Positions 54,793-63,875 are shown, counted from the first letter of the stretch. The stretch: DNA of 64,000 nucleotides from an uncultured Faecalibacterium sp. (GCA_934524985.1 CAKSYT010000005.1:102930-166929), one strand, 5' to 3'. Notes: generated by a model not told the origin, from the sequence alone. A program made the numbers and translations.

Positions 54793-56322
54793 ATGAGAAC
54801 ACGCTATTCTATCATCAACATGATGGTCAACGTCGGCGGGCAGTTTCTGACGATGCTGCTGTCCTTTATCAACCGGATGGTGTTCATCCACTGCCTTTCG
54901 GCTGCCTATCTGGGCGTCAGTGGTCTGTTTACCGATGTGCTCAGCATCCTCAATTTTGCAGAGCTGGGCATCGGTACAGCCATGGTGTTCAGTATGTACG
55001 AACCGGCAGCCAGGGACGACGAGCAGAAACTGGCGCGGCTGATGAACCTGTATAAGTGGATGTACCGGGCAGTGGCCGCCTCGGTGCTGCTGTTCGGGCT
55101 GGTGCTGCTGCCGTTTCTGCCCCACCTCATCAAGGGCGGCGAGGGCATTGAGAATATCCCCCTGATCTACATGATGTATGTGCTCGGTTCAGCAAGCTCC
55201 TATCTGCTGAACTATAAAAGCTCCATCTATCAGGCCTACCAGAAAAGTTATATCTGCACCGGTTGGGTTCTGGTGTGCGAGTGCATCCGCACCGTTGTGC
55301 AGATCGTGGCATTGCTGCTGACGGGCAACTTTATCCTGTACCTTGCCATCCAGCTGGTGGTGCAGTTTATACCCAATATTATGATCTCCCGCATGGTGGA
55401 TAAGGAATTCCCCTACCTGAAGGAATGCCGGGAGCTGCCGGAAAGGGAGGAGCGCAACGGCATCCTGAAAAACATCGGTGCCATGAGTATGCACAAGCTG
55501 GCAACCGTCATCGTGCGCAACACGGACAGCCTGCTGATGTCCTCCTTCATCGGTCTGGCAACGGTGGGGCTTTACTCCAATTACCGGTTGGTGATCAATG
55601 CACTGAACAACCTGATGAGCAAGGTCGTTACGGCTTTTTCTGGCAGCGTGGGCAACTTTGCGGCACTGGAAAACTCCGACCGGCTGTATCAGGTGTATAA
55701 AGAAATGGACTTTCTCTTTTTTGTGCTGTCCGGCTACCTGACCGGCGGGCTGATGATGCTGTTCAACCCCTTGATCGCTCTGCTGTTTGGCAGGGAATAC
55801 TGCTTCCCGATGACGACCGTTGCGGTCATTGTGACGGAATTTTACATCACGCGGATGCGGCAGACGAACCTGTTGTTCCGGGAGGTCATGGGACTGTTCT
55901 GGAACGACCGCTATAAGGCTGTGGCAGAGTCTGTTATCAATCTGGTAGTCTCCCTTGTGCTGGTGCAGCGGTACGGTGTGACCGGCATTATTGGGGGCAC
56001 CATCATCAGCACGCTGTGCACCTGTGCTTGGATAGAGCCTTATATCTTTTTGAAATACGGCGTTCAGGAGGAGTGGCAGCAGAAATACCGGGCCTATTTT
56101 GCGGAGTATTTGAAGCGGCTGCTGCTTACGGCAGCGGTCTCGGCGGCAGCAATGCTCTGGGTGCAGCGCTGCCCGGTGGGCAACTTTGGTGTTTTTATTC
56201 TGGACGGTGTGCTTTACACAGCCGTATTCGCAGGGCTGATCGTGCTGGTCTATCATGGCAGTGCGGAGTATGCAGCGCTGAAGCAGCGCGGGTTGGAGAT
56301 CTTGAAAAGGAGAGCGGGATGA
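54793..56322 (+). CDS. Polysaccharide flippase (Wzx/MATE-like)
   Basis: The 509-residue protein has 12-14 membrane helices and the pattern of PST/Wzx exporters: NMMVNVGGQFLTMLLSFINRMVFI at the start, AYLGVSGLFTDVLSILNFAELGIGTA, LGSASSYLLNYKSSIYQAYQKSYI and IVRNTDSLLMSSFIGLATVGLYSNY. It likely flips undecaprenyl-linked oligosaccharide across the membrane. The ribosome-binding site is weak (AAGAGAAAAAA), so translation may depend on coupling with the glycosyltransferase 17 bases upstream. No polymerase or priming transferase is in the window. Confidence 0.9.
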   Translation: MRTRYSIINMMVNVGGQFLTMLLSFINRMVFIHCLSAAYLGVSGLFTDVLSILNFAELGIGTAMVFSMYEPAARDDEQKLARLMNLYKWMYRAVAASVLLFGLVLLPFLPHLIKGGEGIENIPLIYMMYVLGSASSYLLNYKSSIYQAYQKSYICTGWVLVCECIRTVVQIVALLLTGNFILYLAIQLVVQFIPNIMISRMVDKEFPYLKECRELPEREERNGILKNIGAMSMHKLATVIVRNTDSLLMSSFIGLATVGLYSNYRLVINALNNLMSKVVTAFSGSVGNFAALENSDRLYQVYKEMDFLFFVLSGYLTGGLMMLFNPLIALLFGREYCFPMTTVAVIVTEFYITRMRQTNLLFREVMGLFWNDRYKAVAESVINLVVSLVLVQRYGVTGIIGGTIISTLCTCAWIEPYIFLKYGVQEEWQQKYRAYFAEYLKRLLLTAAVSAAAMLWVQRCPVGNFGVFILDGVLYTAVFAGLIVLVYHGSAEYAALKQRGLEILKRRAG

Positions 56323-57305
56323 ATACAGAAAAAAGCCCCCTGATCTCGATAATCGTACCGGTCTACAAGGTGGAAAAGTATCTGGCGGCGTGTCTGGACA
56401 GCCTGCTGGCGCAGACCTACCGGAATTTTGAGCTGATCGTTGTAAACGATGGCTCGCCGGATGGCTGCTGGCAGATCATGCAGCGCTATGCGGCACAGGA
56501 TGCCCGGGTGCGTGTTTTTAGCAAGGAAAACGGCGGGGTATCCTCGGCACGCAATTTTGGCTTGGATGTGGCAAGGGGCGAGTACATCGGCTTTGTGGAT
56601 TCCGATGACCTTGTGCTGCCGCAGTATCTGGAATGGCTGTACGATGCTTTGTGCAGCTGCGGAACCCGGATGTCTATGTGCCGCTACCGCAGCATACAGG
56701 AAAACGAGACTCTGTGGACGGTGACGGAATGTCCGGCACCGCAGCGGATCACGGCGGAAAACTACTCGTGGATGCGGGAATGGAGCGGCGGGCACTGCTG
56801 GCGGATGCTGACCCACCGGGAGATATTACGGGATATCCGTTTTGACCCGGCGCTGCTTTATGGGGAGGATACCCTGTTTTTTGTAACGGAATTCCTCAAG
56901 GCAGGCAGTCTGGCGTTTTTGAACTGCCCGCTCTATGCCTACCTTGAACGGCCGGGTTCTGCCGTGCGGCAGAAGCCGAGCCTGCGCTTTTACACGGCGG
57001 CGCTGGCGTGGGAACGGGTCTGGCAGCTGGCAAAGGAGCAGCCGGACCCCTTCCGCAGCACTACGGATCAGCGCTGTATCATGTCCTGCGCAGAGGTGTA
57101 TTTCCGGCTGGTCAACCAGCCGGAGCGGGACCCGGAAAAGGAAAAAACACTGCTGGAGCTGGCAAAGACGCACCGCCGCGCTGCGTGGAAGATCCCGCCA
57201 GAGCACAAAAGCCAGAAGCTGCAGGCGCTGATGGTGAGCTACTGTCCGCATCTGGGTGCACGGGTGTGGAAACTGGTGCGTTGGGTGAAAGGTTTGAAAA
57301 ACTGA
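56319..57305 (+). CDS. Family 2 glycosyltransferase (EpsJ-like), second
   Basis: The 328-residue enzyme overlaps the flippase stop by 4 bases (ATGA). It has LISIIVPVYKVEKYLAACLDSLL, LIVVNDGSPDGCW, FSKENGGVSSARNFGLDVARGEYIGFVDSDDLV and a C-terminal acceptor part with YGEDTLFF. It is a clear paralogue of the glycosyltransferase at 53786 over the first 110 residues, with diverged C-terminal acceptor regions, so the two probably add different linkages in the same glycan. Confidence 0.92.
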   Translation: MNTEKSPLISIIVPVYKVEKYLAACLDSLLAQTYRNFELIVVNDGSPDGCWQIMQRYAAQDARVRVFSKENGGVSSARNFGLDVARGEYIGFVDSDDLVLPQYLEWLYDALCSCGTRMSMCRYRSIQENETLWTVTECPAPQRITAENYSWMREWSGGHCWRMLTHREILRDIRFDPALLYGEDTLFFVTEFLKAGSLAFLNCPLYAYLERPGSAVRQKPSLRFYTAALAWERVWQLAKEQPDPFRSTTDQRCIMSCAEVYFRLVNQPERDPEKEKTLLELAKTHRRAAWKIPPEHKSQKLQALMVSYCPHLGARVWKLVRWVKGLKN

Positions 57306-57334
57306 TTGACAAATCTCACAAAAAACGCTATATT
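57306..57334 (+). promoter_or_regulatory. Strong sigma-A promoter of valS
   Basis: TTGACA, 17-base spacer, TATATT, starting immediately after the stop codon of the upstream glycosyltransferase. Confidence 0.85.
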
Positions 57335-57593
57335 CTTTTTATAAATGCGTTGAAAAAGAGTGTGCATCGTCTGGAGCCGCACAGAGAGCCGGGGGCAGCT
57401 GAAAACCCGGCGGGATACCGGCGGGGCACTGTCACTTTGGAGCAGAAGCGGTGAGCCTTGCCGGTAAGCCGCTTTCGGGTCTGCCCTACGTTACAGGGGC
57501 ATCAAGGGGCGCGGAGCTTTCCGCGCAATTTGGGTGGTACCGCGGTTATGTATTTACAGCCGTCCCATGGAACGCTCCGTGGGGCGGCTTTTT
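57335..57593 (+). promoter_or_regulatory. T-box riboswitch controlling valS
   Basis: The leader has an AGAGAG motif in stem I, a specifier GTC (Val) at 57431-57433, and the canonical T-box TGGGTGGTACCGCGG at 57531-57545. A terminator hairpin lies at 57558-57589 (AGCCG.CCCA with TGGG.CGGCT) followed by TTTTT. Uncharged tRNA-Val pairing with the specifier and T-box would favour the antiterminator and turn on valS when valine is short. Confidence 0.93.
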
Positions 57594-57627
57594 GCGTCCC
57601 ACTTCATCAAATTTTTGGGAGGACACT

Positions 57628-60333
57628 ATGAAAGAACTTGCAAAGCAGTACGATCCCAGTCAGGTGGAAGATCGTATCTACCAGTTCTGGCTGGATGGCG
57701 GCTACTTCCACACGAAGGCCGATCCGGACAAGAAACCTTATACCATCGTGATGCCGCCGCCGAACGTTACCGGTCAGCTGCACATGGGTCATGCGGTGGA
57801 CAACACCATGCAGGATATCCTCATCCGCACCAAGCGGATGCAGGGCTATGCCGCCCTGTGGGTGCCCGGCACCGACCACGCCTCCATTGCTACCGAGGCT
57901 AAAGTCGTGGAGGCCATGCGCGCCGAAGGCCTGACCAAGGAGATGGTCGGCCGCGACGGTTTTCTGGAGCGTGCCTGGGCATGGAAGACCAAGTACGGCA
58001 ACCGCATCGTCAGCCAGCTGAAGAAGCTGGGCAGCAGCTGCGACTGGGAGCGCGAGCGCTTTACCATGGACGAGGGCTGCTCTGAGGCTGTCAAGGAAGT
58101 GTTCGTGCGCCTGTACGACAAGGGCTTGATCTACCGCGGCAACCGCATGGTCAACTGGTGCCCCCACTGCAACACCTCCATCTCCGATGCCGAGGTGGAG
58201 TACGAGGAGAAGGACGGCAGCTTCTGGCACCTGCTGTACCCGGTCAAGGAGACCGGCGAGATGCTGGAGCTGGCCACCACCCGCCCCGAGACCATGCTGG
58301 GCGATACCGCCGTGGCAATCAACGGCGAGGACCCCCGCTACGCACATCTGCACGGCTGCCACGTGGTGCTGCCCCTGCTGAACAAGGAAATCCCCATCGT
58401 CTGCGATGAGCACGCCGATATGACCAAGGGCACCGGTGTCGTGAAGATCACCCCTGCCCACGACCCCAACGACTTTGAGGTGGGTCTGCGTCACGACCTG
58501 CCCATTGTGCGCGTGTTTACCTACGACGGCCACATGACCGGCGCTGCCGACAAGGCCGCCGCCGATGCGCTGTTTGCCGCCGGCAAGAACACCGTCAACG
58601 AGCCTCAGGTACTGGACTGCGGCAAGTACGCCGGCATGACCACGCTGGAAGCCCGCAAGGCCATTCTGGCCGACCTGAAGGAGGGCGGTTTCCTGAAGGA
58701 GATCGAGCCTCTGAAGCACGAGGTGGGCACATGCTACCGCTGCCACTCCACCATCGAGCCCATGGTCTCCAAGCAGTGGTTCGTCAAGATGGAGCCGCTG
58801 GCAAAGCCCGCCATCGAGAGCGTGGAGAAGGGCGAGATCAAGTTTGTGCCCGAGCGCTTTACCAAGAACTATATGAACTGGATGAAGAACACCCGTGACT
58901 GGTGCATCAGCCGCCAGCTGTGGTGGGGTCACCAGATCCCGGCTTGGTACTGCGATGACTGCGGCGAGACCGTGGTGGCAAAGTCCGCTCCCTGCACCTG
59001 CCCCAAGTGCGGCGGCACAAAGCTGACGCAGGACCCCGACACGCTGGATACCTGGTTCTCCTCTGCGCTGTGGCCCTTCAGCACGCTGGGCTGGCCCAAC
59101 GAGGACAGCGCTGACCTCAAGTATTTCTACCCCACCAACACCTTGGTCACCGGCTACGACATCATCGGCTTCTGGGTCAGCCGCATGATCTTCTCCGGTC
59201 TGGCTTACACAGGCAAGGCACCCTTTGATACGGTCTGCATCCACGGTATCGTCCGCGACAGTCAGGGCCGCAAGATGTCCAAGAGCCTTGGCAACGGCAT
59301 CGACCCGCTGGAGGTCATTGCCCAGTACGGCGCAGACGCCCTGCGCTTTATGCTGGTGGACGGCTCCACCCCGGGCAACGATATGCGCTATATCGAAAAG
59401 AAGGTGGAGGCTGCCCGCAACTTTGCCAATAAGCTGTGGAACGCCACCCGCTTTGTGCTGATGAACCTGCCCGAGGACTTTGAGCCGGGTCTGCCCAGCG
59501 AGGAACTGCTGGACATGAGCGACAAGTGGGTGCTGACCAAGCTGAATCAGGTGGCCGGTGCCATGACCGACAATCTGGAGCACTACGAGATGGGTCTGGC
59601 TGCTGCCAAGATCAACAGCTTTATCTGGGATGTCTACTGCGACTGGTTCATTGAGATCGCAAAGCCCCGCCTGAACTCCGGTGACGCACAGCAGGCTGAT
59701 ACCGCCCGCCGTGTGCTGGTGTATGTGCTGGATAAGGCGCTCAAGCTGCTGCACCCCTTCATGCCCTTCATCACCGAGGAGCTGTATCAGGCTCTGCCCG
59801 GCTCTGCCGAGACCATCATGACGCAGGCATGGCCTACCTTTGACGCTGCTCACAACTGGGCCGCCGAGGAGGAAGCCTTTGAAAAGGTGATGGATTATAT
59901 CAAGGCTGTGCGTACCATGCGCACCGAGATGAACGTGCACCCCGCTAAAAAGACCAGCATGATCATCGAAACTGCCGATGCCGCCCCCTTCCAGAACGCA
60001 CAGGTCTATCTGGCCAAGTTTGCCTTTGCCACCGATGTGACCTTTACCGAAAAGTACGAGGGCAGCACCGACGGCATGGTGCAGGTGTCCACCCACGCCG
60101 CCCGCGGCTTCATCCCCATGATGGAGCTCATCGACCGCGAAAAGGAGCTGGCGCGCCTGAACAAGGAAAAGGCCAAGGCTGAAAAGGAAATGGCCATGTT
60201 CGGCAACCAGCTGAACAACCCCAAGTTCGTGGAGCGTGCCCCGGCGGCTCTGGTGGAGGAAATCCGTAGTAAGTTCGCCAAGAGCCAGGACAAACTGGCC
60301 AACATCGAGCAGAGCATCAAGGCTCTGGGTTGA
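57628..60333 (+). CDS. valS: Valyl-tRNA synthetase
   Basis: The 901-residue class I synthetase charges tRNA-Val. The HIGH motif lies in PPPNVTGQLHMGHA near residue 43 and KMSKS in QGRKMSKSLGNGIDP near 550. The editing domain has ATTRPETMLGDTAVA near 225. A zinc-type insert CDDCG..CTCPKCGG appears near 450. The C-terminal coiled-coil (IDREKELARLNKEKAKAEKEMAMF) is the tRNA-binding arm. GGGAGGAC stands before the ATG at 57628. Expression is under the T-box. Confidence 0.97.
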   Translation: MKELAKQYDPSQVEDRIYQFWLDGGYFHTKADPDKKPYTIVMPPPNVTGQLHMGHAVDNTMQDILIRTKRMQGYAALWVPGTDHASIATEAKVVEAMRAEGLTKEMVGRDGFLERAWAWKTKYGNRIVSQLKKLGSSCDWERERFTMDEGCSEAVKEVFVRLYDKGLIYRGNRMVNWCPHCNTSISDAEVEYEEKDGSFWHLLYPVKETGEMLELATTRPETMLGDTAVAINGEDPRYAHLHGCHVVLPLLNKEIPIVCDEHADMTKGTGVVKITPAHDPNDFEVGLRHDLPIVRVFTYDGHMTGAADKAAADALFAAGKNTVNEPQVLDCGKYAGMTTLEARKAILADLKEGGFLKEIEPLKHEVGTCYRCHSTIEPMVSKQWFVKMEPLAKPAIESVEKGEIKFVPERFTKNYMNWMKNTRDWCISRQLWWGHQIPAWYCDDCGETVVAKSAPCTCPKCGGTKLTQDPDTLDTWFSSALWPFSTLGWPNEDSADLKYFYPTNTLVTGYDIIGFWVSRMIFSGLAYTGKAPFDTVCIHGIVRDSQGRKMSKSLGNGIDPLEVIAQYGADALRFMLVDGSTPGNDMRYIEKKVEAARNFANKLWNATRFVLMNLPEDFEPGLPSEELLDMSDKWVLTKLNQVAGAMTDNLEHYEMGLAAAKINSFIWDVYCDWFIEIAKPRLNSGDAQQADTARRVLVYVLDKALKLLHPFMPFITEELYQALPGSAETIMTQAWPTFDAAHNWAAEEEAFEKVMDYIKAVRTMRTEMNVHPAKKTSMIIETADAAPFQNAQVYLAKFAFATDVTFTEKYEGSTDGMVQVSTHAARGFIPMMELIDREKELARLNKEKAKAEKEMAMFGNQLNNPKFVERAPAALVEEIRSKFAKSQDKLANIEQSIKALG

Positions 60334-60337
60334 AATA

Positions 60338-60847
60338 GTGGAAAACAATAACAGAGAACGCATCCCGCTGTGGGTCATAGCCGGGCGGGTGGTCTTTACC
60401 GCTGCACTCATCGCCTGTATCTGGTTCATCTTTTCCAACTCCATGGCGGTGGCAACGGTCTCCACCGGCTCCAGCGGCCGGGTGCTGGCGTGGATGCGCA
60501 TCATCCTGCGCCGCTTGGGACATCCGGCACTGGCCGAGCGCCTGACCATGCATATCGTGCGCAAGCTGGCACACTTTTGCGAGTATATGCTGGAGGGCTT
60601 TCTGCTCATGCTCTGTATGCGGGTGTACAGCCGTCACCCGCTGCGGCATATCACCGTGCCCATGCTGGGCGGTGTGCTGACAGCGCTGGCCGATGAGACC
60701 ATTCAGCTCTTCTCGGAGGGGCGCAGCAGTCAGGTCACCGATGTGTGGCTGGATTCTGCCGGTGTTCTGGCAGGCATCCTTGTCGCCATTGTGCTGCTGC
60801 TGGCCTGCGAGGGGCTGTATTATCACATGAAAAGGAGACACGAATGA
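60338..60847 (+). CDS. VanZ-family membrane protein
   Basis: A GTG start at 60338, 4 bases after valS, gives 169 residues with four membrane helices. The VanZ pattern is clear: FTAALIACIWFIFSNSMA, RKLAHFCEYMLEGFLLMLC near 78 and ADETIQLFSEGRSSQVTDVWLDSAGVLAGI near 120. VanZ-like proteins occur as stand-alone envelope proteins with no settled function; the first one gives low teicoplanin resistance. There is no good ribosome-binding site, so translation likely depends on valS. Its stop overlaps the next start. Confidence 0.85.
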   Translation: MENNNRERIPLWVIAGRVVFTAALIACIWFIFSNSMAVATVSTGSSGRVLAWMRIILRRLGHPALAERLTMHIVRKLAHFCEYMLEGFLLMLCMRVYSRHPLRHITVPMLGGVLTALADETIQLFSEGRSSQVTDVWLDSAGVLAGILVAIVLLLACEGLYYHMKRRHE

Positions 60848-62109
60848 CCATCCAACAGGCAAATCAGTATTTTGCAGCTCTGCCGGACGGCTTTGCCGAC
60901 CCGGAACAGCTGGGCGCACTGCTGCCCGCCTCGGTGCAGCGGGTGCAGTTCGTGGGTGTGGCAGGCACTGCCGGTAAAACGGCGGTGGCGCGTCTGCTGA
61001 CGGCCATCCTGCACGCGCAGGGCATTCGTGCCGGTGTCTATCATGCCGGGTGCGAGCCCCTTGCGGCCCGTATCCGGGTGGCAGGCGAGCCGGTGGACGA
61101 GGTACTGCTGTGCCGCGCCGCCGATGCCCTTGCCGCCCATGGGGAGCTGCCCATGCAGGCGGCGGAGCTTGCCGCCGCTGCATACTGCTTTGGTGAGGCC
61201 GGCTGCACGTTGGCGGTAGTGGAACTGCCGGACGCAGGTCTGGCTGCGGCATTGCCCCAAATGCCGGTGTGCGCTGTCACAGCGGTGGGACCGGACGGCG
61301 TGAGCCGCTCGGTGGAGCGTCTGGCTGCGCTGGCAGGCGGCGTGATGCGCAAGGACAGCATCTGCGTCACTGCACCGGAGCAGCCCAAGGCGGTGCTCGG
61401 CGAGTTGGTCGTGGCTGCGGGCAAGTGCGGCTGCGAACTGGTCGTGCCCGACCCGGAGGATATCACCTTTTTGGAGGCGGAGCAGTTCGCCAGCCGGGTG
61501 GACTACGGCGGCTACACAGTGCCGCTGGCCTTTCTGGGACGTCACGCCGCAGGCAATGCAGCCATGGCGGTGGAGTTGGCGCTGGCGCTCTGCCGCAAGG
61601 GGATGGACATCTCCGACGAAGCCATTCTGGAGGGCATTGCTGCCGTGGACAACCGCTGCAGCATCCGGGTGCTTTCCCAGCGCCCGCTGGTCATTCTGGA
61701 TGCCTGCCGCACCCCGCAGCAGGCGGCTGCGCTGCTGCGCGTGCTGAACATGGCCAAGGTGCGCCACATGAGCGCCATCATCGGCCTGACCGAGGAGGAG
61801 GGCGCCGAAGCCTTCTTCTCCGCACTGGAGACCGGTCTGAGCCCCGAGGAGCAGAAAAAGGATAAATCCACCATGCCCGGCATGAGCGAGAGCCCCTTTG
61901 ATAAGGTGTATCTCGTCACGCCCGCCGGTGTGGAGGAGCAGCTGACCCGGCGTCTGACCGAGAAGGCAAAATATCACTTTGATGCCCAGCTCTGCACCAG
62001 TCTGGACGAGGCAGTGCAGCTGGCGCACGCCAACACCCGCCGTGGTCTGCTGGTCTGCGGCAGCGAGGCGGCAGCACTGGAAGCTGCCGAGCTGCTGGCA
62101 AAGGCGTAA
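60844..62109 (+). CDS. FolC/Mur-ligase-like ATP-dependent synthetase
   Basis: The 421-residue protein has the Mur-ligase P-loop GVAGTAGKTAVARLL near residue 40, a central ATPase domain (LAFLGRHAAGNAAMAVELALAL, AVDNRCSIRVLSQRPLVILDACRTPQQAAALLRVL) and a C-terminal Rossmann-like domain. This fits folylpolyglutamate/dihydrofolate synthases, but the early substrate-binding loop is shortened and FolC signature residues are only partly present. FolC genes often follow valS in Firmicutes, which supports folC as the identity. The start overlaps the VanZ stop (ATGA). Confidence 0.75.
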   Translation: MTIQQANQYFAALPDGFADPEQLGALLPASVQRVQFVGVAGTAGKTAVARLLTAILHAQGIRAGVYHAGCEPLAARIRVAGEPVDEVLLCRAADALAAHGELPMQAAELAAAAYCFGEAGCTLAVVELPDAGLAAALPQMPVCAVTAVGPDGVSRSVERLAALAGGVMRKDSICVTAPEQPKAVLGELVVAAGKCGCELVVPDPEDITFLEAEQFASRVDYGGYTVPLAFLGRHAAGNAAMAVELALALCRKGMDISDEAILEGIAAVDNRCSIRVLSQRPLVILDACRTPQQAAALLRVLNMAKVRHMSAIIGLTEEEGAEAFFSALETGLSPEEQKKDKSTMPGMSESPFDKVYLVTPAGVEEQLTRRLTEKAKYHFDAQLCTSLDEAVQLAHANTRRGLLVCGSEAAALEAAELLAKA

Positions 62110-62142
62110 GCCGCCGACAGCATTTTCTAAAAAATAACCCGA

Positions 62143-62184
62143 AGATCCCGTACACTGAAGCTATGTGTACGGGATCTTTTATTT
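62143..62184 (+). terminator. Terminator between folC-like gene and spoIIAA
   Basis: AGATCCCGTACAC pairs with GTGTACGGGATCT around a 9-base loop, followed by TTTTATTTT. It ends 26 bases before spoIIAA. Confidence 0.85.
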
Positions 62185-62209
62185 TGCAAAAAAAGGAGAT
62201 GGACAAGCA

Positions 62210-62533
62210 ATGGCAACGGTGACCTTCAGCGCGGCAGGGGAGACCCTGTACGCCTATCTGGCGGGGGAAATCGACCACGATGCCGCCCAGAGCCTGCGGA
62301 TGCAGCTGGACGATGCACTGGTCAGCCGCAGCCCCCGCACCTTAATTATCGACCTTGGCGGGGTGGGGTTCATGGATTCCTCCGGTATCGGGCTTATCCT
62401 TGGGCGGCAGCGCTGCGCCCGCGTTCTGGGCACGACCCTGCGGCTGCAGCACGCCCCCGCACAGCTGCAAAAAGTCCTGCGGCTGGCGGGCATCCCCTGT
62501 ACGGAGAACACAGAAAAGGAGAATGCGCAATGA
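62210..62533 (+). CDS. spoIIAA: Anti-sigma-F factor antagonist SpoIIAA
   Basis: The 107-residue STAS-domain protein has LAGEIDHDAAQSLRMQLDDAL and IDLGGVGFMDSSGIGLILGR, with Ser57/Ser58 where SpoIIAB phosphorylates. When unphosphorylated it releases sigma-F from SpoIIAB in the forespore. An AAAAGGAGAT site precedes the ATG. It overlaps spoIIAB by 4 bases. The C-terminal tail ENTEKENAQ is hydrophilic and non-conserved. Confidence 0.92.
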   Translation: MATVTFSAAGETLYAYLAGEIDHDAAQSLRMQLDDALVSRSPRTLIIDLGGVGFMDSSGIGLILGRQRCARVLGTTLRLQHAPAQLQKVLRLAGIPCTENTEKENAQ

Positions 62534-62970
62534 AAGCAGAGAACACTACCCGTATCCAGTTCGATTCCCTCAGCAGCAACGAGGCCTACGCCCGCGGCGT
62601 CACGGCTGCTTTTCTGGCGAGGTACGACCCCACCGTGCCACAACTGGCCGACCTGAAAACCGCAGTGTCCGAGGCGGTGACCAACTGCATCGTCCACGCC
62701 TACCCGGAGCGGATCGGGCCGGTGTACATGACCATTGCGGTCTACCCCGACCGGGAGGTGCACATCACCATTACAGATAAGGGCATCGGCATCCCAAATG
62801 TAGAACAGGCCATGCAGCCCTTGTTCACTACCGGCAACCCGGAGGAACGCTCCGGTCTGGGCTTTGCGGTGATGCAAAGCTTCATGGACAGGGTCAAGGT
62901 CACCTCAAAGCCCGGCAAGGGCACAAAGGTGCTGCTGGTCAAGCGTCTGTCCCGGCGGGAGCCTACATAA
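62530..62970 (+). CDS. spoIIAB: Anti-sigma-F factor / serine kinase SpoIIAB
   Basis: The 146-residue GHKL kinase has the N-box DLKTAVSEAVTNCIVHAYPE, G1 ITDKGIGIPN and G2 SGLGFAVMQSFMD. It binds sigma-F or phosphorylates SpoIIAA depending on the ATP/ADP state. The ATG overlaps spoIIAA. Length and motifs match SpoIIAB rather than RsbW. Confidence 0.95.
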   Translation: MKAENTTRIQFDSLSSNEAYARGVTAAFLARYDPTVPQLADLKTAVSEAVTNCIVHAYPERIGPVYMTIAVYPDREVHITITDKGIGIPNVEQAMQPLFTTGNPEERSGLGFAVMQSFMDRVKVTSKPGKGTKVLLVKRLSRREPT

Positions 62971-62991
62971 AAAGGAAAGGCGGTCCGGTAT

Positions 62992-63666
62992 ATGGTAACG
63001 GATAAGACCCGGCGGGAAGCATTCATCACGCAGAATCTGGGGCTGGTGCACGCCTGTGCGGGCAGATTCCGTGGGCGCGGCATGGAGTACGACGATTTAT
63101 ACAGCGCAGGCTGTGTGGGGCTCATCAAAGCCTATGATAATTTTGACGAGAGCCGGGGCGTGTGCTTTTCTACCTATGCCGTGCCGGTGATCCTTGGCGA
63201 GATCAAAAAGCTGTTCCGGGATGGGGGCACGGTCAAGGTGAGCCGTTCCCTGAAAGAGCTGGGAATGCGGGTGCAGGCGGCACGGGAGCATACCATGAAG
63301 CTGTGCGGCGCAGAGCCTAGCTTGCAGCAGCTGGCAGAGCAGTTGGACGAGCCAATAGAGAATGTGGCTCTTGCCATACAGGCTGCGCAGCCCGCCATGA
63401 GCCTGACCCCGGAGGGCGGAGAGGATGGAGACCGGCAGCTGGATATCCCGGTGGAATCCCCGGAGGAGGAGCTGGCAGATCGGATCAGTCTGGCGGAGGT
63501 GATCGAAGCACTGCCGGAGCAGGACAAGCAGCTGATCCGTCTGCGCTTTTATGGCAACCGCACCCAGAGCGAAACGGCAAAAGCATTACACACTACACAG
63601 GTACAGATCTCCCGGCGGGAACGCAAGATCCTGATCCGGCTGCGTGCCCGGCTTTTGGAGGAATAA
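62992..63666 (+). CDS. sigF: RNA polymerase sigma factor SigF (SpoIIAC)
   Basis: The 224-residue sigma-70-family protein has region 2 (YDDLYSAGCVGLIKAYDNFDESRGVCFSTYAVPVILGEIKKLFRDGG), region 3 (VKVSRSLKELGMRVQAAREH) and region 4 with helix-turn-helix (RLRFYGNRTQSETAKALHTTQVQISRRERKIL). Its place right after spoIIAA-spoIIAB identifies it as sigma-F. It would direct early forespore genes, or a derived programme if the lineage no longer sporulates. AAAGGCGG precedes the ATG. Confidence 0.95.
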   Translation: MVTDKTRREAFITQNLGLVHACAGRFRGRGMEYDDLYSAGCVGLIKAYDNFDESRGVCFSTYAVPVILGEIKKLFRDGGTVKVSRSLKELGMRVQAAREHTMKLCGAEPSLQQLAEQLDEPIENVALAIQAAQPAMSLTPEGGEDGDRQLDIPVESPEEELADRISLAEVIEALPEQDKQLIRLRFYGNRTQSETAKALHTTQVQISRRERKILIRLRARLLEE

Positions 63667-63749
63667 GGGAGGAAGTGTCTATAAAAAATGTAAAAAACTG
63701 GGCAAAAAGTCAAAAGAATGATTTTGGCGTAAAAATTGTAAAAAAGCGC

Positions 63750-63778
63750 TTGCTTTTTGATAGATGCTGTGCTAAAAT
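63750..63778 (+). promoter_or_regulatory. Upstream promoter (P1) of the probable rRNA operon
   Basis: TTGCTT, 17-base spacer, TAAAAT, preceded by A/T-rich sequence that could act as an UP element. Confidence 0.6.
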
Positions 63779-63875
63779 ACATTACTGTCAGGCGGACGTC
63801 CGACAGAATGAAACACTTCAAAATGGACGTCAAATAGAAAGATTTGACAGAATCAAAAATCTTTCAAAAAAGTGC

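Noticed and set aside
57607..60609. 1000-codon leftward frame opposite valS
   Set aside because: An antisense shadow of valS without a family match; valS is certain.
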